Positions 55,839 through 64,000 of a stretch of DNA of 64,000 nt are shown one piece after another. A program made the position numbers and the translations under genes. Numbering within the stretch: position 1 is the stretch's first letter; each line of letters opens with the position of its first letter. Source of the stretch: Isoetes taiwanensis (taxonomy: Eukaryota > Streptophyta > Lycopodiopsida > Isoetales > Isoetaceae); NCBI GenBank assembly GCA_021234155.1, contig JAJEKV010000041.1, forward strand, positions 10,811,018-10,875,017, given 5' to 3'. The notes under the pieces were generated by a model. The model saw only the letters and a list, made by a program, of their open reading frames with translations, made no database searches and was not told the origin of the DNA.

Positions 55839-56330
55839 GCTTCAAACTGCAAGACCTAATCATATGTGACTGTCAACTGTGTTAGGAGCCATCCACGGGC
55901 CAAGAACCAGCAAGCTATAAAGTTGGACTAGAAATATAAGAGCACAATATTGAAAATTAAAGAGATAATCCATGAGGATCCTTGGAAGCCACGGGGCTAC
56001 GCCGAGATAAGAAAATATAGGCTCGACCCAGGGGGGGCTTCCCCTTGATGCCCTCCAGAAGCACCAGGTGCTACGCTGGAAAAAATGCAGAAGCCCATCG
56101 ACCAACATTAAGCGAAAAGTAAAACCCATATAGCAGAGTAAGAGGTGGGAGGGGGGGAACTCTGTACAACAACAAGATTCAGCTCAGAGGAAACGCCGAT
56201 GAGCAATGCAGGAAGACACAAGGCTTTTATGCGAGAACGGGTCAAAGAAAGCTTGCGCTATAGCAGGCTTGTGCCAAAGAAAGCTTGGGTCTAAAAAGAT
56301 AGCTGGCGTTAAAACTGGCATCCCTATCCT
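55839..56330. other. no recognised gene
   Basis: Sequence beyond the copia break; contains no LTR. No motif recognised. Confidence 0.3.
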
Positions 56331-56377
56331 TAGAATGATGGTTCTCTTCTATATAAAAAGAGAACCATAGCATTCTA
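56331..56377. repeat. foldback hairpin, family member 2
   Basis: TAGAATG, ATGGTTCTCTT on the left pair with AAGAGAACCAT, CATTCTA on the right around an AT loop. Flanks (ATCC(C)TATCC before, GCATT after) match the hairpin at 50416-50454. Confidence 0.65.
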
Positions 56378-56761
56378 GGGAAAGGTCCTTATGCACAAAT
56401 ATCATCATCCGACACAAAGAGGAATCTCCCTCAAACCCCATCATAAATTGAGACCACGAGAGACTGTAAGGCGCAACTTGATGCCAGGAAAAAATGCAAC
56501 AATCATGAGACGAGACAGGATGCCAATGCAAATAGAGGGGAAGGGGCCCAAGAAACCCGCATAAGGCAAAGAAGGCAAAATATCGAACATAAACAACAAC
56601 TATGGCCACCACCAAAGCACATGAAATCAAAACTCTAGAACCAATGTACCAACAAACTACAGAGAATCTATGGAAGTAAGAACAAAAATACCTAACCTGT
56701 ATCATTCATGCATAACATACTCAAGCGAACTTTCATGAAGACAATGCAAACCCCATAATAA

Positions 56762-56789
56762 CTAGTTATGGTGCCCGGCGTTGCCGGGC
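56762..56789 (-). mobile_element. Helitron 3' terminus
   Basis: On the minus strand: hairpin GCCCGGC AAC GCCGGGC, then ACCATAA, then CTAG (56765-56762), followed by T. A GC-rich palindrome about 10 nt before CTRR at an A|T site is the diagnostic Helitron 3' end. The element body would extend to higher coordinates; its TC 5' end was not located and no Rep/helicase ORF is visible. Confidence 0.65.
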
Positions 56790-58162
56790 ATAAGTACGTT
56801 GTTAAGTAGGTAGTTATGAAATTGTATATATATGCACAATACTTTTCTATATTGAAAAGGAAGCCAACACAAAGTAAGTTGCATATAATTTGAAGTAGTT
56901 CGAAGATTGGTTGTGTTACATAAGTTACATATCAATTTGATCTTCTTGTTCATCGTTCCTATAGTGGTTTATTTTGTTCAAATATCATTGCAATACATGG
57001 CTTTTTCAACCTATTGATGATAATATGAACCTATACTAATATTTGTGACACAACACTTGCACAGTTTCTATGGTCCAAGTTTGACCAGTACGTTAAGCAA
57101 TATACAACATGTAAGTTTTTGAATTCTACAGATACATTCTATTACATAGACATGGGAATCTGGCAAGCAATTATTCTCTTTCTTCAATGCAGTCTATGCA
57201 ACGGAGAGGCTTAGGAGACATCAAATGCGAGCAACAAAAATTGCAGTGTTACAAAAAAGAAACCATGGGATTTAGGTTCACGCTTGAACGACATTTTGTA
57301 TTAGTTGCTCAATGATATATATTGAAGAACGGAATATCGTTTTATTTTGTTGAATTGAATTGAATGTTATCTAGATACTTTTCAAGCGACTGTGATCCTC
57401 ATTATTGTGGACATGTATGCACCTCTTATTAGTGGCCAGTATTATCTACCGTAATGAAACATTTATGCTTTTAAGATTGATATGGTACCCTACAAAGATT
57501 ACAATACTTGTATTGTGGTGTTTTGTTGATATGTTGCGTAGATAAAGATTAATTAGAGTACTTGTACTTGTATATAAAGGAATGTCATTTATTCTCATGA
57601 GTCAATGGCTTTAAGAAGTGTGAGTCCCATAATAAAAAAGTTGTCTATTTGATTTAAGTTTGACAATTCGGCTAGCACAACCATCACTACCATCACTGGC
57701 ATTTCCTAAATGTTCAAACATAAGTGTTGATAGTTGTTGCATGTTTTAGTGGAAAAAAGGCATCTACGATACAATGACAAAGTTACTAGATGCAAGACTG
57801 GAAAAAATCGATGGTGTGGTGATTCCCCCGTTACCCTACTATGCATGAAACCTAAGGGCAAAACAGTTATTCGCCATATGCTATGCCACGGGTAGCATCA
57901 TTTGTTGTTGTGGTTGGTTTCCCAAGGACACAGGGTGCATGGTTATAGCATTAAGATTCGGTTGTATGAATTTCTAACAGTCATCATTATACGTCCATTA
58001 TACATCGCCATTTAGAAATTGAAAGTATCTCTTAAAGCTAGTCTTTTTATGAATAAGGAGTTGAATAAGATTAAAGTTAGCAAAGAAATATTAAATCTAT
58101 GCACCAGTTGCTTACATCTTGAGTATACCTAGTTGATAGTGACTGTGACCTTGGCGGTTGAT
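56790..58162. other. no recognised gene, possibly Helitron body
   Basis: AT-rich, no ORF with recognisable motif. Confidence 0.3.
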
Positions 58163-58272
58163 GGTGCTCGAATTTCTATCAGGAAAACATGGCAATTAAG
58201 TAGCCTAGCGCACATTCGGTGCTCGAATTTCTATCAGGAAAACATGGCAATTAAGTAGCCTAGCGCACATTC
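58163..58272. repeat. perfect 55-bp tandem duplication
   Basis: GGTGCTCGAATTTCTATCAG through CCTAGCGCACATTC is repeated exactly (58163-58217, 58218-58272). No mismatch between units, so a recent duplication. Confidence 0.95.
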
Positions 58273-59148
58273 AAGCTGCTGATGTTCTCCCAGTAACTAA
58301 TAGGCTGTACAAAAAATCATACCATGCATTGGTGAGCTTCATCTTGTGAATGCTGGAAATTCTTCACATAAGACATTTTCTTTGAATGAAACTAATTTTC
58401 TAGGTCGCCTTCATATCTAGAATATAACTTTTATTTGAGAAGCACTTGGATCTGCAAAGAATAAGGTTAGGATGCAATAAGGTTCAGATACACAACGTGT
58501 GTGCATCATGTCTAGTAGCTAATTAGAGCAGAGCAACCTTTGTTATATAAACTTCCTTTGGTCCAAAAATGTTTATCTTATGTTTTTCAACAGATCAAGC
58601 AGCAGAGTGATTCCAATGGAGAGCGATACCAATAGATGTGGTAGCGGTAAAGCAAAATGAAGCATTTTACCTTACATTCCATCCATTTTCCAAGCTCTGT
58701 TTTGCCTTTTGCTTGTTAGCCTTAATTGTGTGATAGAACACCTTGGAGTTTTTTTACAGTTCAATTGCTGCTCTAGATGCCTTAGTTTTAGGATCTTATA
58801 CCTTGGAAAGGTAATAACAATAACATTTTTTTTAATTTCTTTTTTTGATGTAAAAGGAAAAGAATCCCTCTCGAGGGATTATATTATGCCATGTTGCTAT
58901 ATCATGGGGTATGGTTGATCCAAGGTTCGATTCCTTGGCCCGAAGTACTATGGATGGCATGTCAGATTATGAATTGGGAAAGTATTAGATGTTTTATTAA
59001 CTAAACCACTACATGTAAAGCTAGAATAGAAGGAGGAGTTATAATGAACTAATTTGTATTGCTTTGAACAATAAAACACTAGTGATCATGAATGGTTAAG
59101 TATTGATGATTTATCAATTAAACACTACATATAAAGCTACAATATAAC
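58273..59148. other. no recognised gene
   Basis: AT-rich DNA with a degenerate earlier copy of the next tandem unit at 58990-59100 (CACTACATGTAAAGCTA, AAACACTAGTGAT). Confidence 0.3.
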
Positions 59149-59306
59149 GAGGTGTTAACAAGCTAACTTGGAATGCTTTGGACTGCAAAACACTATTGAT
59201 TTGAGGTGTTAACAAGCTAACTTGGAATGCTGAAAAACACTATTGATTTGAGGTGTTAACAAGCTAACTTGGAATGCTTTGAACTGCAAAACACTAGTGA
59301 TTTATA
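59149..59306. repeat. tandem repeat, three units of 47-56 bp
   Basis: GAGGTGTTAACAAGCTAACT, TGGAATGCT, GCAAAACACTA(T/G)TGATTT starts at 59149, 59203 and 59250. The middle unit lacks about 8 bp. It forms part of the right subterminal region of the candidate 17-kb element. Confidence 0.85.
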
Positions 59307-60016
59307 ATCTTAACCACAGTTAAAATGATGTTAAGAACCAATGCATTCTACTAGTAAACCATTCATGGTTTCAACGCACTAAACATGAAATATCATGGAC
59401 AAACAACCAATAGTGACTTATGAATCAAAAAACATTCACAACATTTAGCCATGTTTGTTTACACTCTAAAAACCACATTCATAAACTGTACACATGAAGT
59501 GCTAGATTAAACTATACCTGTTAAACATGTTAAAAAATCACCGTAGTAAACACCCACTGCAAACCACAAACTTTAGCCATATATGGTTTTTAATGATATC
59601 AACCCACTTACATGTATTGGTTTTGTAGAATGGTTTTTTGGTCATAACCATATCGTGTTTTAATTTTGGGTGCCTTGTGAATGGCTGCGGCATGTACATA
59701 CAATAGCATAACTTCTTGTTTCAATTATGCTGTCGATCTGCTCTCAAACGATCTCATTGTGACGTTCCAAAGACAATCACGGTCCGGGGCGTGATCGATA
59801 CGGTGCTTGCCACGCCCGCAGCGATACCGCCCATCCCGATTGATGTGTACGCCGACGTGTAGCCAAGCAAGTAGCACCCTGGGAACAACTTGCAAGTGTG
59901 TGCGCATTTATTCATGTGCACACTTTAGGCCACTTAATTAATATAGGCAAGTGGGCCACACCCATTTGTCCCACATGCTCAAGGGAGAATGGAAGCCCTA
60001 GCCCTAACCCTTAGTC

Positions 60017-60025
60017 TATATAAGG
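60017..60025 (+). promoter_or_regulatory. LTR TATA box
   Basis: TATATAAGG, conserved at the same LTR position in the 3' copy (63530-63538). Confidence 0.7.
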
Positions 60026-60334
60026 TATATGGAACCCTAACTTTCCATTTTTGTCCACAGCCTTCTAGAACTCTGTTTTGCTTGATCCAGGAGCCAATCT
60101 TGACTCCCGAAGTCTGTCTAAGCAGTCTAGTTCATCAGCTTCCCTTTCTAGCTTCATCTTCGAGCAGTTCTGTAGCATGGATGCGTTCAGAGCAGGAGGA
60201 GCAAGCCAAGGATCAGGTAGCTTCTGATACTTGAAACTAACCTTGAAATTAAATTGTTTTAAATGCTCTCTAAGTTGACCAACAAGCTTCTGCAACATGA
60301 TGCAATCATTGAAGTCCGAATTGATCCAACAAGC

Positions 60335-60375
60335 ACTGCAATTGTAATGTGCACGGCGATGCCGGGCATTAGTCA
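60335..60375 (-). mobile_element. Helitron-like 3' end, degenerate, inside LTR B
   Basis: Minus strand ACTAATGCCCGGCATCGCCG, TGCACATTACAATTG is the same terminal design as 56762-56789 but with a mismatched stem and CTAG replaced. It lies within the 478-bp segment absent from the 3' LTR, so Helitron activity may explain the length difference. Confidence 0.35.
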
Positions 60376-61644
60376 TAGATGGGCAAAATGATAGAGGTAA
60401 CGAAGTGCCTAGGTGGAGTGGAATGTGTAGTTGGTAGAATGTAATACATAGGATAGATTGCAATAGGATGGAATGGAATGGATAAGATAGGATAGGCCGA
60501 TATAGATGAAATAGAGTACATAGATTTGGGATATTAGTCAATATGAGCTGAAGATGATAGTAGTGGTTTTCTAGAAGTGCATATATAAGTGAGCTGAAGT
60601 GAGCATTTTGCATCTAACTGATAGGTAGAAGATGTAGAGCATGGAAGCATGCAAAAATTTCTAGCAATGCATGCCAGTGCAATTATGCAGACTCCCATTA
60701 AATCTTATTCTTTAGTTCTTCTATGATATGTATGTGATGACGATCTCTGTGGACTCATTGTATTGGGAAGGGGGGTAGAGGCCTTAAAAGCCTAGTAGTA
60801 TGATGCTCCTAGCTAGCCCTCTTTAATGCACTAGTAAATTCGGCCTGTGTACAAGAGCCACGCCTGGTTGTGGGTGAAAGGGCCAGACTGGCATACAAGG
60901 AGGTTCATGTCCTGACTCATGATCACGTCCCTTTGGTAGTAAAGCCTATCGGGGACTATAGTGCACTAGACGTAATGCTCTGCTACTGCGTGAGGGCTTT
61001 GCATGGGTTCGATACTCTTGGGGTGGTGTTCACCTTCCAGGGAGTTCAAGTCGAGTACGGGCAGTGGCCCTCTAGTCACCTTGAGTTAGCATGCTAACCT
61101 CTGGTGGGAGTGATCCCTACCTGCCCCATCGGAACTGGGGGAGTAGCCCCTTTGGCTATGCATTCGGCGGGCTACAGTCAGGTCCCAACCCCTTTCAACC
61201 TACTCTGCAAAGTGTGCACAGGAGGGGCGGATGGAGTGGACTACCCTAAGCCATGTTCTATTGCCAGCCAAATCCATTGCCATGAATTCTGTCTGCAATG
61301 ACTTCTGGAGGCCCAAGCCGTTAGTCAACCCTCTTGAGTCTGAGCCTTGGGTAGATTCTCCATATGTGATGTGCTGATCTTTGTCTATGCAGATATGTGG
61401 TGAGCCATCCTTCGTGATGGTCATGTGATTATCGATGTATATATACTGATATGTATGTTTACGCTTCCGCAGCTAGGTAGGCCTTGAGGGAGACAGGGTA
61501 AAATGACCCCTTCATTCTTCCCACTGAAACTCATCAAGGTTGCAGTGACATGTGGAGGGCCTTGTATCAGCATGGAACTGGTATGGGGGATGAACTCCTG
61601 TTTGTATACGGTGAGTGCACCGTATATGAGGAGGGGACGTCACA

Positions 61645-61783
61645 CTCATCTTATCGTCTAGCTAGATCAATTAATTACAGGTCTATATACATGGAATTTA
61701 ACTACAGATTCGCCATCGGTTATGCTCTGATCCAGGTGTTTGTAGTTTGGTAAATTTCCCTCCAAGGTTTAAGGCTTAACCTC
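61645..61783. other. junction of LTR B with remnant internal region
   Basis: No primer-binding site; gag, protease, RT, RNase H and the integrase core are absent between LTR and integrase tail. Confidence 0.5.
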
Positions 61784-62452
61784 TTGCAATATAATAGAAG
61801 ATCTTTATCCCAATGTCTAACTCCAGAAACTTGGCACAATCCTGTGTCAAAGGTAGAGGTTTCGCAGGAAATGTTGGCCGTCATGCAGCAGCTGGTAGAA
61901 GAGGTCCGAGGATATCTTCTTATAGCAAGGAGTCGACAAAAGAGCGTCGCCGACACGCATCGAACGGTCAGAGAGTTCCAGGTGGGCGACAACGTCTGGC
62001 TCAAGATCAAAGTGAAGCAGGCGAAGCTCCGCATCGAAAATTGTAAGAAGCTTGCTCCAAGGTGGGCTGGACCTTTCAGAATAGCCAAGAGAGTAGGTAA
62101 CCAATCCTACAAGTTAGAGCTGCCAGCACACCTAAAAATTCATAAAGTCTTCCACGTGAGTTTGTTGAAGAAGCATACTCCAAATCCAGAAGAAGTCTTG
62201 GACACTCCAACGTTGTTGGAAATGACAGAAGAGCAGCTGGAAATAGTTCCAGAATTGATTCTTGATAAAGCCTTCAAGAAAACAAGGAGATCAGAGTTTC
62301 TCCAATATTTGGTCAAGTGGAAACACTTGCCGGTGGAAGATGCGACATGGGTACTTAAGAAGGACCTGATAAGGCAGTACCCGCAGTTTATGGAGCAATG
62401 GGACCATCTCCGAAGAAATTGGCTCAGGCATGTCGATTTGTGTTTAGATTAA
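61784..62452 (+). CDS. gypsy B integrase C-terminus with chromodomain
   Basis: A 222-codon frame with no internal stop: LTPETWHNPVSKVEVSQEML, REFQVGDNVWLKIKVKQAK, LAPRWAGPFRIAKRVGNQSY (the GPF/Y module), HKVFHVSLLKKH, then a chromodomain FLQYLVKWKHLPVEDATWVL, KKDLIRQYP. The chromodomain's aromatic residues (Y, W, W) are present. It is the tail of pol; the start codon is TTG and the catalytic part is deleted, so it is a fragment, though its preserved frame is notable. It defines element B as a chromovirus related to A. Confidence 0.85.
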   Translation: MQYNRRSLSQCLTPETWHNPVSKVEVSQEMLAVMQQLVEEVRGYLLIARSRQKSVADTHRTVREFQVGDNVWLKIKVKQAKLRIENCKKLAPRWAGPFRIAKRVGNQSYKLELPAHLKIHKVFHVSLLKKHTPNPEEVLDTPTLLEMTEEQLEIVPELILDKAFKKTRRSEFLQYLVKWKHLPVEDATWVLKKDLIRQYPQFMEQWDHLRRNWLRHVDLCLD

Positions 62453-63264
62453 TTTCATGTGTAGTTAAGATTAATCTACGCATGCAACCTATGTTAGATA
62501 TGGGTTGCATGCGTATTTACCGATGATGAGACCACTACGGTGATCTCTAGGACGTGGTGTAATGTCATTGTAGACATGACCGCGGTTTTGCTTGGATTAG
62601 TTGTAAGTAGATGACCTCGAGAGATAAGAGGCCATTCAGGAATGCATTGATAGGAAAGCACCTCTAGTCAATGCCTACGGGAAGGACGCCATCCTTCACG
62701 CCCAAGGCAACTAAAAGTATAGGCATGAGTGTCATCCTAGGCATTATAGGGCGCTGTCTCCATGGCCACGATGGAAGAAGCATCCTCTTCCTACGCCGGG
62801 AGATTAGTCATGCATCCATTTAGTCAATTAGATGGGTGGTTACCTTATAACCATAATTCTATTAATAATTAAAATGGTACTAACGTAGTATCGACCTGCA
62901 GGCCAATAGAGCGCTCCGGAGGGCAAGGAGGTCGAGCTACGAAGACTTGCAACACAAACTTTATTGGAATGTGTTGCAAGGAATGAAGAGTACCTCGAAG
63001 GATAATTGTATATGAAATTGTTGAATTTTGATAAACTTAAATGTTGTATTAAGTGAGGCTAATAAGTACCTTACTTTAATGGAGTATGAACTGATAAGTT
63101 ATTGGGATAATGTAATGTCATAGTAATATTCTGAAAATATTACCTTAGAGTAATTCGGATAATTGTGTAAGTGTAATAATAATAAATTGTATGCATCAAG
63201 TTGGTTGCAAGACAAGAAGATCCCAAGGTGGGGAGACCCACGATGCTGCGGACATCATCATTTC
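62453..63264. other. 3' internal non-coding region of gypsy B
   Basis: Between the pol stop and the polypurine tract. No ORF recognised. AAGGTGGGGAGA occurs at 63229 as well as at the true tract, a possible internal duplicate. Confidence 0.5.
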
Positions 63265-63277
63265 AAGGTGGGGAGAA
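63265..63277 (+). promoter_or_regulatory. gypsy B polypurine tract
   Basis: AAGGTGGGGAGAA immediately before the TGTGACATTCC start of the 3' LTR, standard for plant gypsy elements. Confidence 0.8.
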
Positions 63278-64000
63278 TGTGACATTCCAGCACAGTATAC
63301 GGTCTCAGGACGTATAATGTACTACCTCGTCACGCGTACACGCCATCCCGATTGACGTGTACGCCGACGTGTAGCCAAGCAAGTAGCACCCTAGGGGGCA
63401 ACTTGCAAGTGTGTGCACATTTATTCATGTGCACACTTTAGGCCACTTAATTAATATAGGCAAGTGGGCCACACCCATTTGTCCCACATGCTCAAGGGAG
63501 AATGGAATCCCTAGCCCTAACCATCAGTCTATATAAGGTATGTGGAACCCTAACTTTCCATTTTCATCCACAGCCTTCTAGAACTCTGTTTTGCTTGATC
63601 CAGGAGCAATCTTGACTCTCGAAGTCTGTCTGAGCAGTCTAGTTCATCAGCTTCCCTTTCTAGCTTCATCTTCCTTCGAAATGCTATGTAGCATGGATGC
63701 TTGCTCGCGCAGGAGGAGCAAGCCAAGGATCAGGTATTTTGCCAATTCAATAGTCTAAACCGCCTCCCAGACATAGAATAAGTAGGTTTAGCCTATTGAT
63801 TTGCCCATAGCAGCCGTCTAGACCTCTAGATATCAAGCCATAACTAAAGAACCTAACTCTGTGATTTAGATTAAATCTTATTCTTTAGTTCTTCTATGAT
63901 ATGTATGTGATGACGATCTCTGTGGACTCATTGTATTGGGAAGGGGGTAGAGACCTTAAAACCTAGTAGTATGATGCTCTAGCTAGCCCTCTTTAATGCA
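63278..64000 (+). repeat. 3' LTR of gypsy B, cut by the window end
   Basis: TGTGACATTCC start. It matches the 5' LTR from 59830 on with a few percent difference by eye. TATATAAGG lies at 63530-63538. It lacks the 478-bp segment of the 5' copy (134 bp of unrelated sequence at 63737-63870 instead). The first 60 bp differ from the 5' LTR. Confidence 0.85.

Larger units (their letters stand above)
42542..59679. mobile_element. candidate 17.1-kb TIR element (CACAAGGCACCC ends)
   Basis: Left end CACAAGGCACCCAAAAATT (from 42542) and right end AATTTTGGGTGCCTTGTG (to 59679) are inverted, 16 terminal bases identical. AAT flanks both (42539-42541, 59680-59682), a 3-bp duplication as made by CACTA-type transposases. 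GGTTTT-type motifs crowd the left end (42590-43140) and AAAACC/AACCAC-type motifs the right (59100-59640). No transposase was recognised; the interior holds a small gene and other nested elements. It could instead be two unrelated copies of the same end. Confidence 0.45.
59758..61644 (+). repeat. 5' LTR of gypsy element B (about 1.9 kb)
   Basis: Starts TGTGACGTTCC and ends GGGGACGTCACA. It aligns with the 3' LTR from 63278 (shared CCGACGTGTAGCCAAGCAAG, GTGCACACTTTAGGCCACTT, CCAGGAGC and so on) and with the LTR of element A in its second half. TATATAAGG at 60017-60025 is the likely promoter. Relative to the 3' LTR, 478 bp (60220-60697) replace 134 bp, an insertion or replacement. A 9-bp stem hairpin (61605-61626) precedes the end. 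No primer site follows, so the internal deletion starts right at the LTR edge. Confidence 0.85.

Noticed and set aside
60065-60613. 182-codon minus-strand ORF in LTR B
   Set aside because: It crosses the LTR/insertion boundary and includes LTR sequence repeated at 63.6 kb; no family motif. A short exon-like piece (MLQKLVGQLREHLKQF) may be captured DNA but is unsupported.

Overview
The window looks like repeat-dominated nuclear DNA from a land plant. The evidence is a PLS-type pentatricopeptide (PPR) gene, chromodomain Ty3/gypsy elements with a plant-type tRNA-iMet primer site, Ty1/copia elements, plant L1 LINEs, a Helitron-like end and several TIR elements. The PPR style (long chains of MYGKCG modules, no introns in the repeat array) and the many non-L1 LINEs suggest a fern or other seed-free plant. 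That taxonomic placement is inference. No bacterial-style operons, CRISPR arrays, rRNA genes or complete tRNA genes were seen.

Layout. 0-4.8 kb: decayed pogo/Tigger-like transposase carrying a nested 229-bp MITE with an 8-bp target duplication, a 113-123 bp tandem array, a tRNA-derived SINE head and a TTCTAGAA-rich block. 4.8-19.6 kb: one large minus-strand Ty3/gypsy element (A) with 5' LTR, primer site, a very long leader containing repeated hairpins and unknown ORFs, then gag, protease, RT, RNase H, integrase and a chromodomain remnant. A 4.7-kb TIR transposon splits it between RNase H and integrase and carries an LRR-receptor-kinase fragment. 19.6-22.8 kb: 3' end of a copia element and an inverted-repeat element. 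23.1-25.5 kb: the PPR gene, the best host gene, apparently damaged at both ends. 27.4-28.8 kb: copia gag and LTR pieces. 29.5-31.6 kb: decayed plus-strand LINE. 32.3-36.5 kb: better-preserved minus-strand LINE of a jockey/I-like type with a (TAA)n tail. 37.9-41.06 kb: 5'-truncated L1 with target duplication. 42.5-59.7 kb: a region bounded by inverted CACAAGGCACCC ends and AAT duplications, possibly one 17-kb transposon. It contains a likely two-exon small gene, foldback hairpins, a 5' copia element and a Helitron 3' end. 59.76 kb to the end: a second gypsy element (B), with a long 5' LTR, a remnant internal region encoding the integrase tail plus chromodomain, a polypurine tract and the start of the 3' LTR.

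Nearly every coding region belongs to a mobile element and is broken by stops, frameshifts or truncation. The nesting order can be read directly: MITE into pogo, TIR transposon into gypsy A, and L1 into a minisatellite. The most interesting signals are a covarying hairpin 18 nt before both gypsy LTR ends, repeated 70-nt palindromes in the gypsy A leader, same-direction TGACTA arrays at both ends of the 4.7-kb transposon, and the possible giant TIR element. All similarity statements come from reading motifs by eye; no searches were run. Several reading frames described here begin without an ATG, so their left ends are frame limits, not proven starts.
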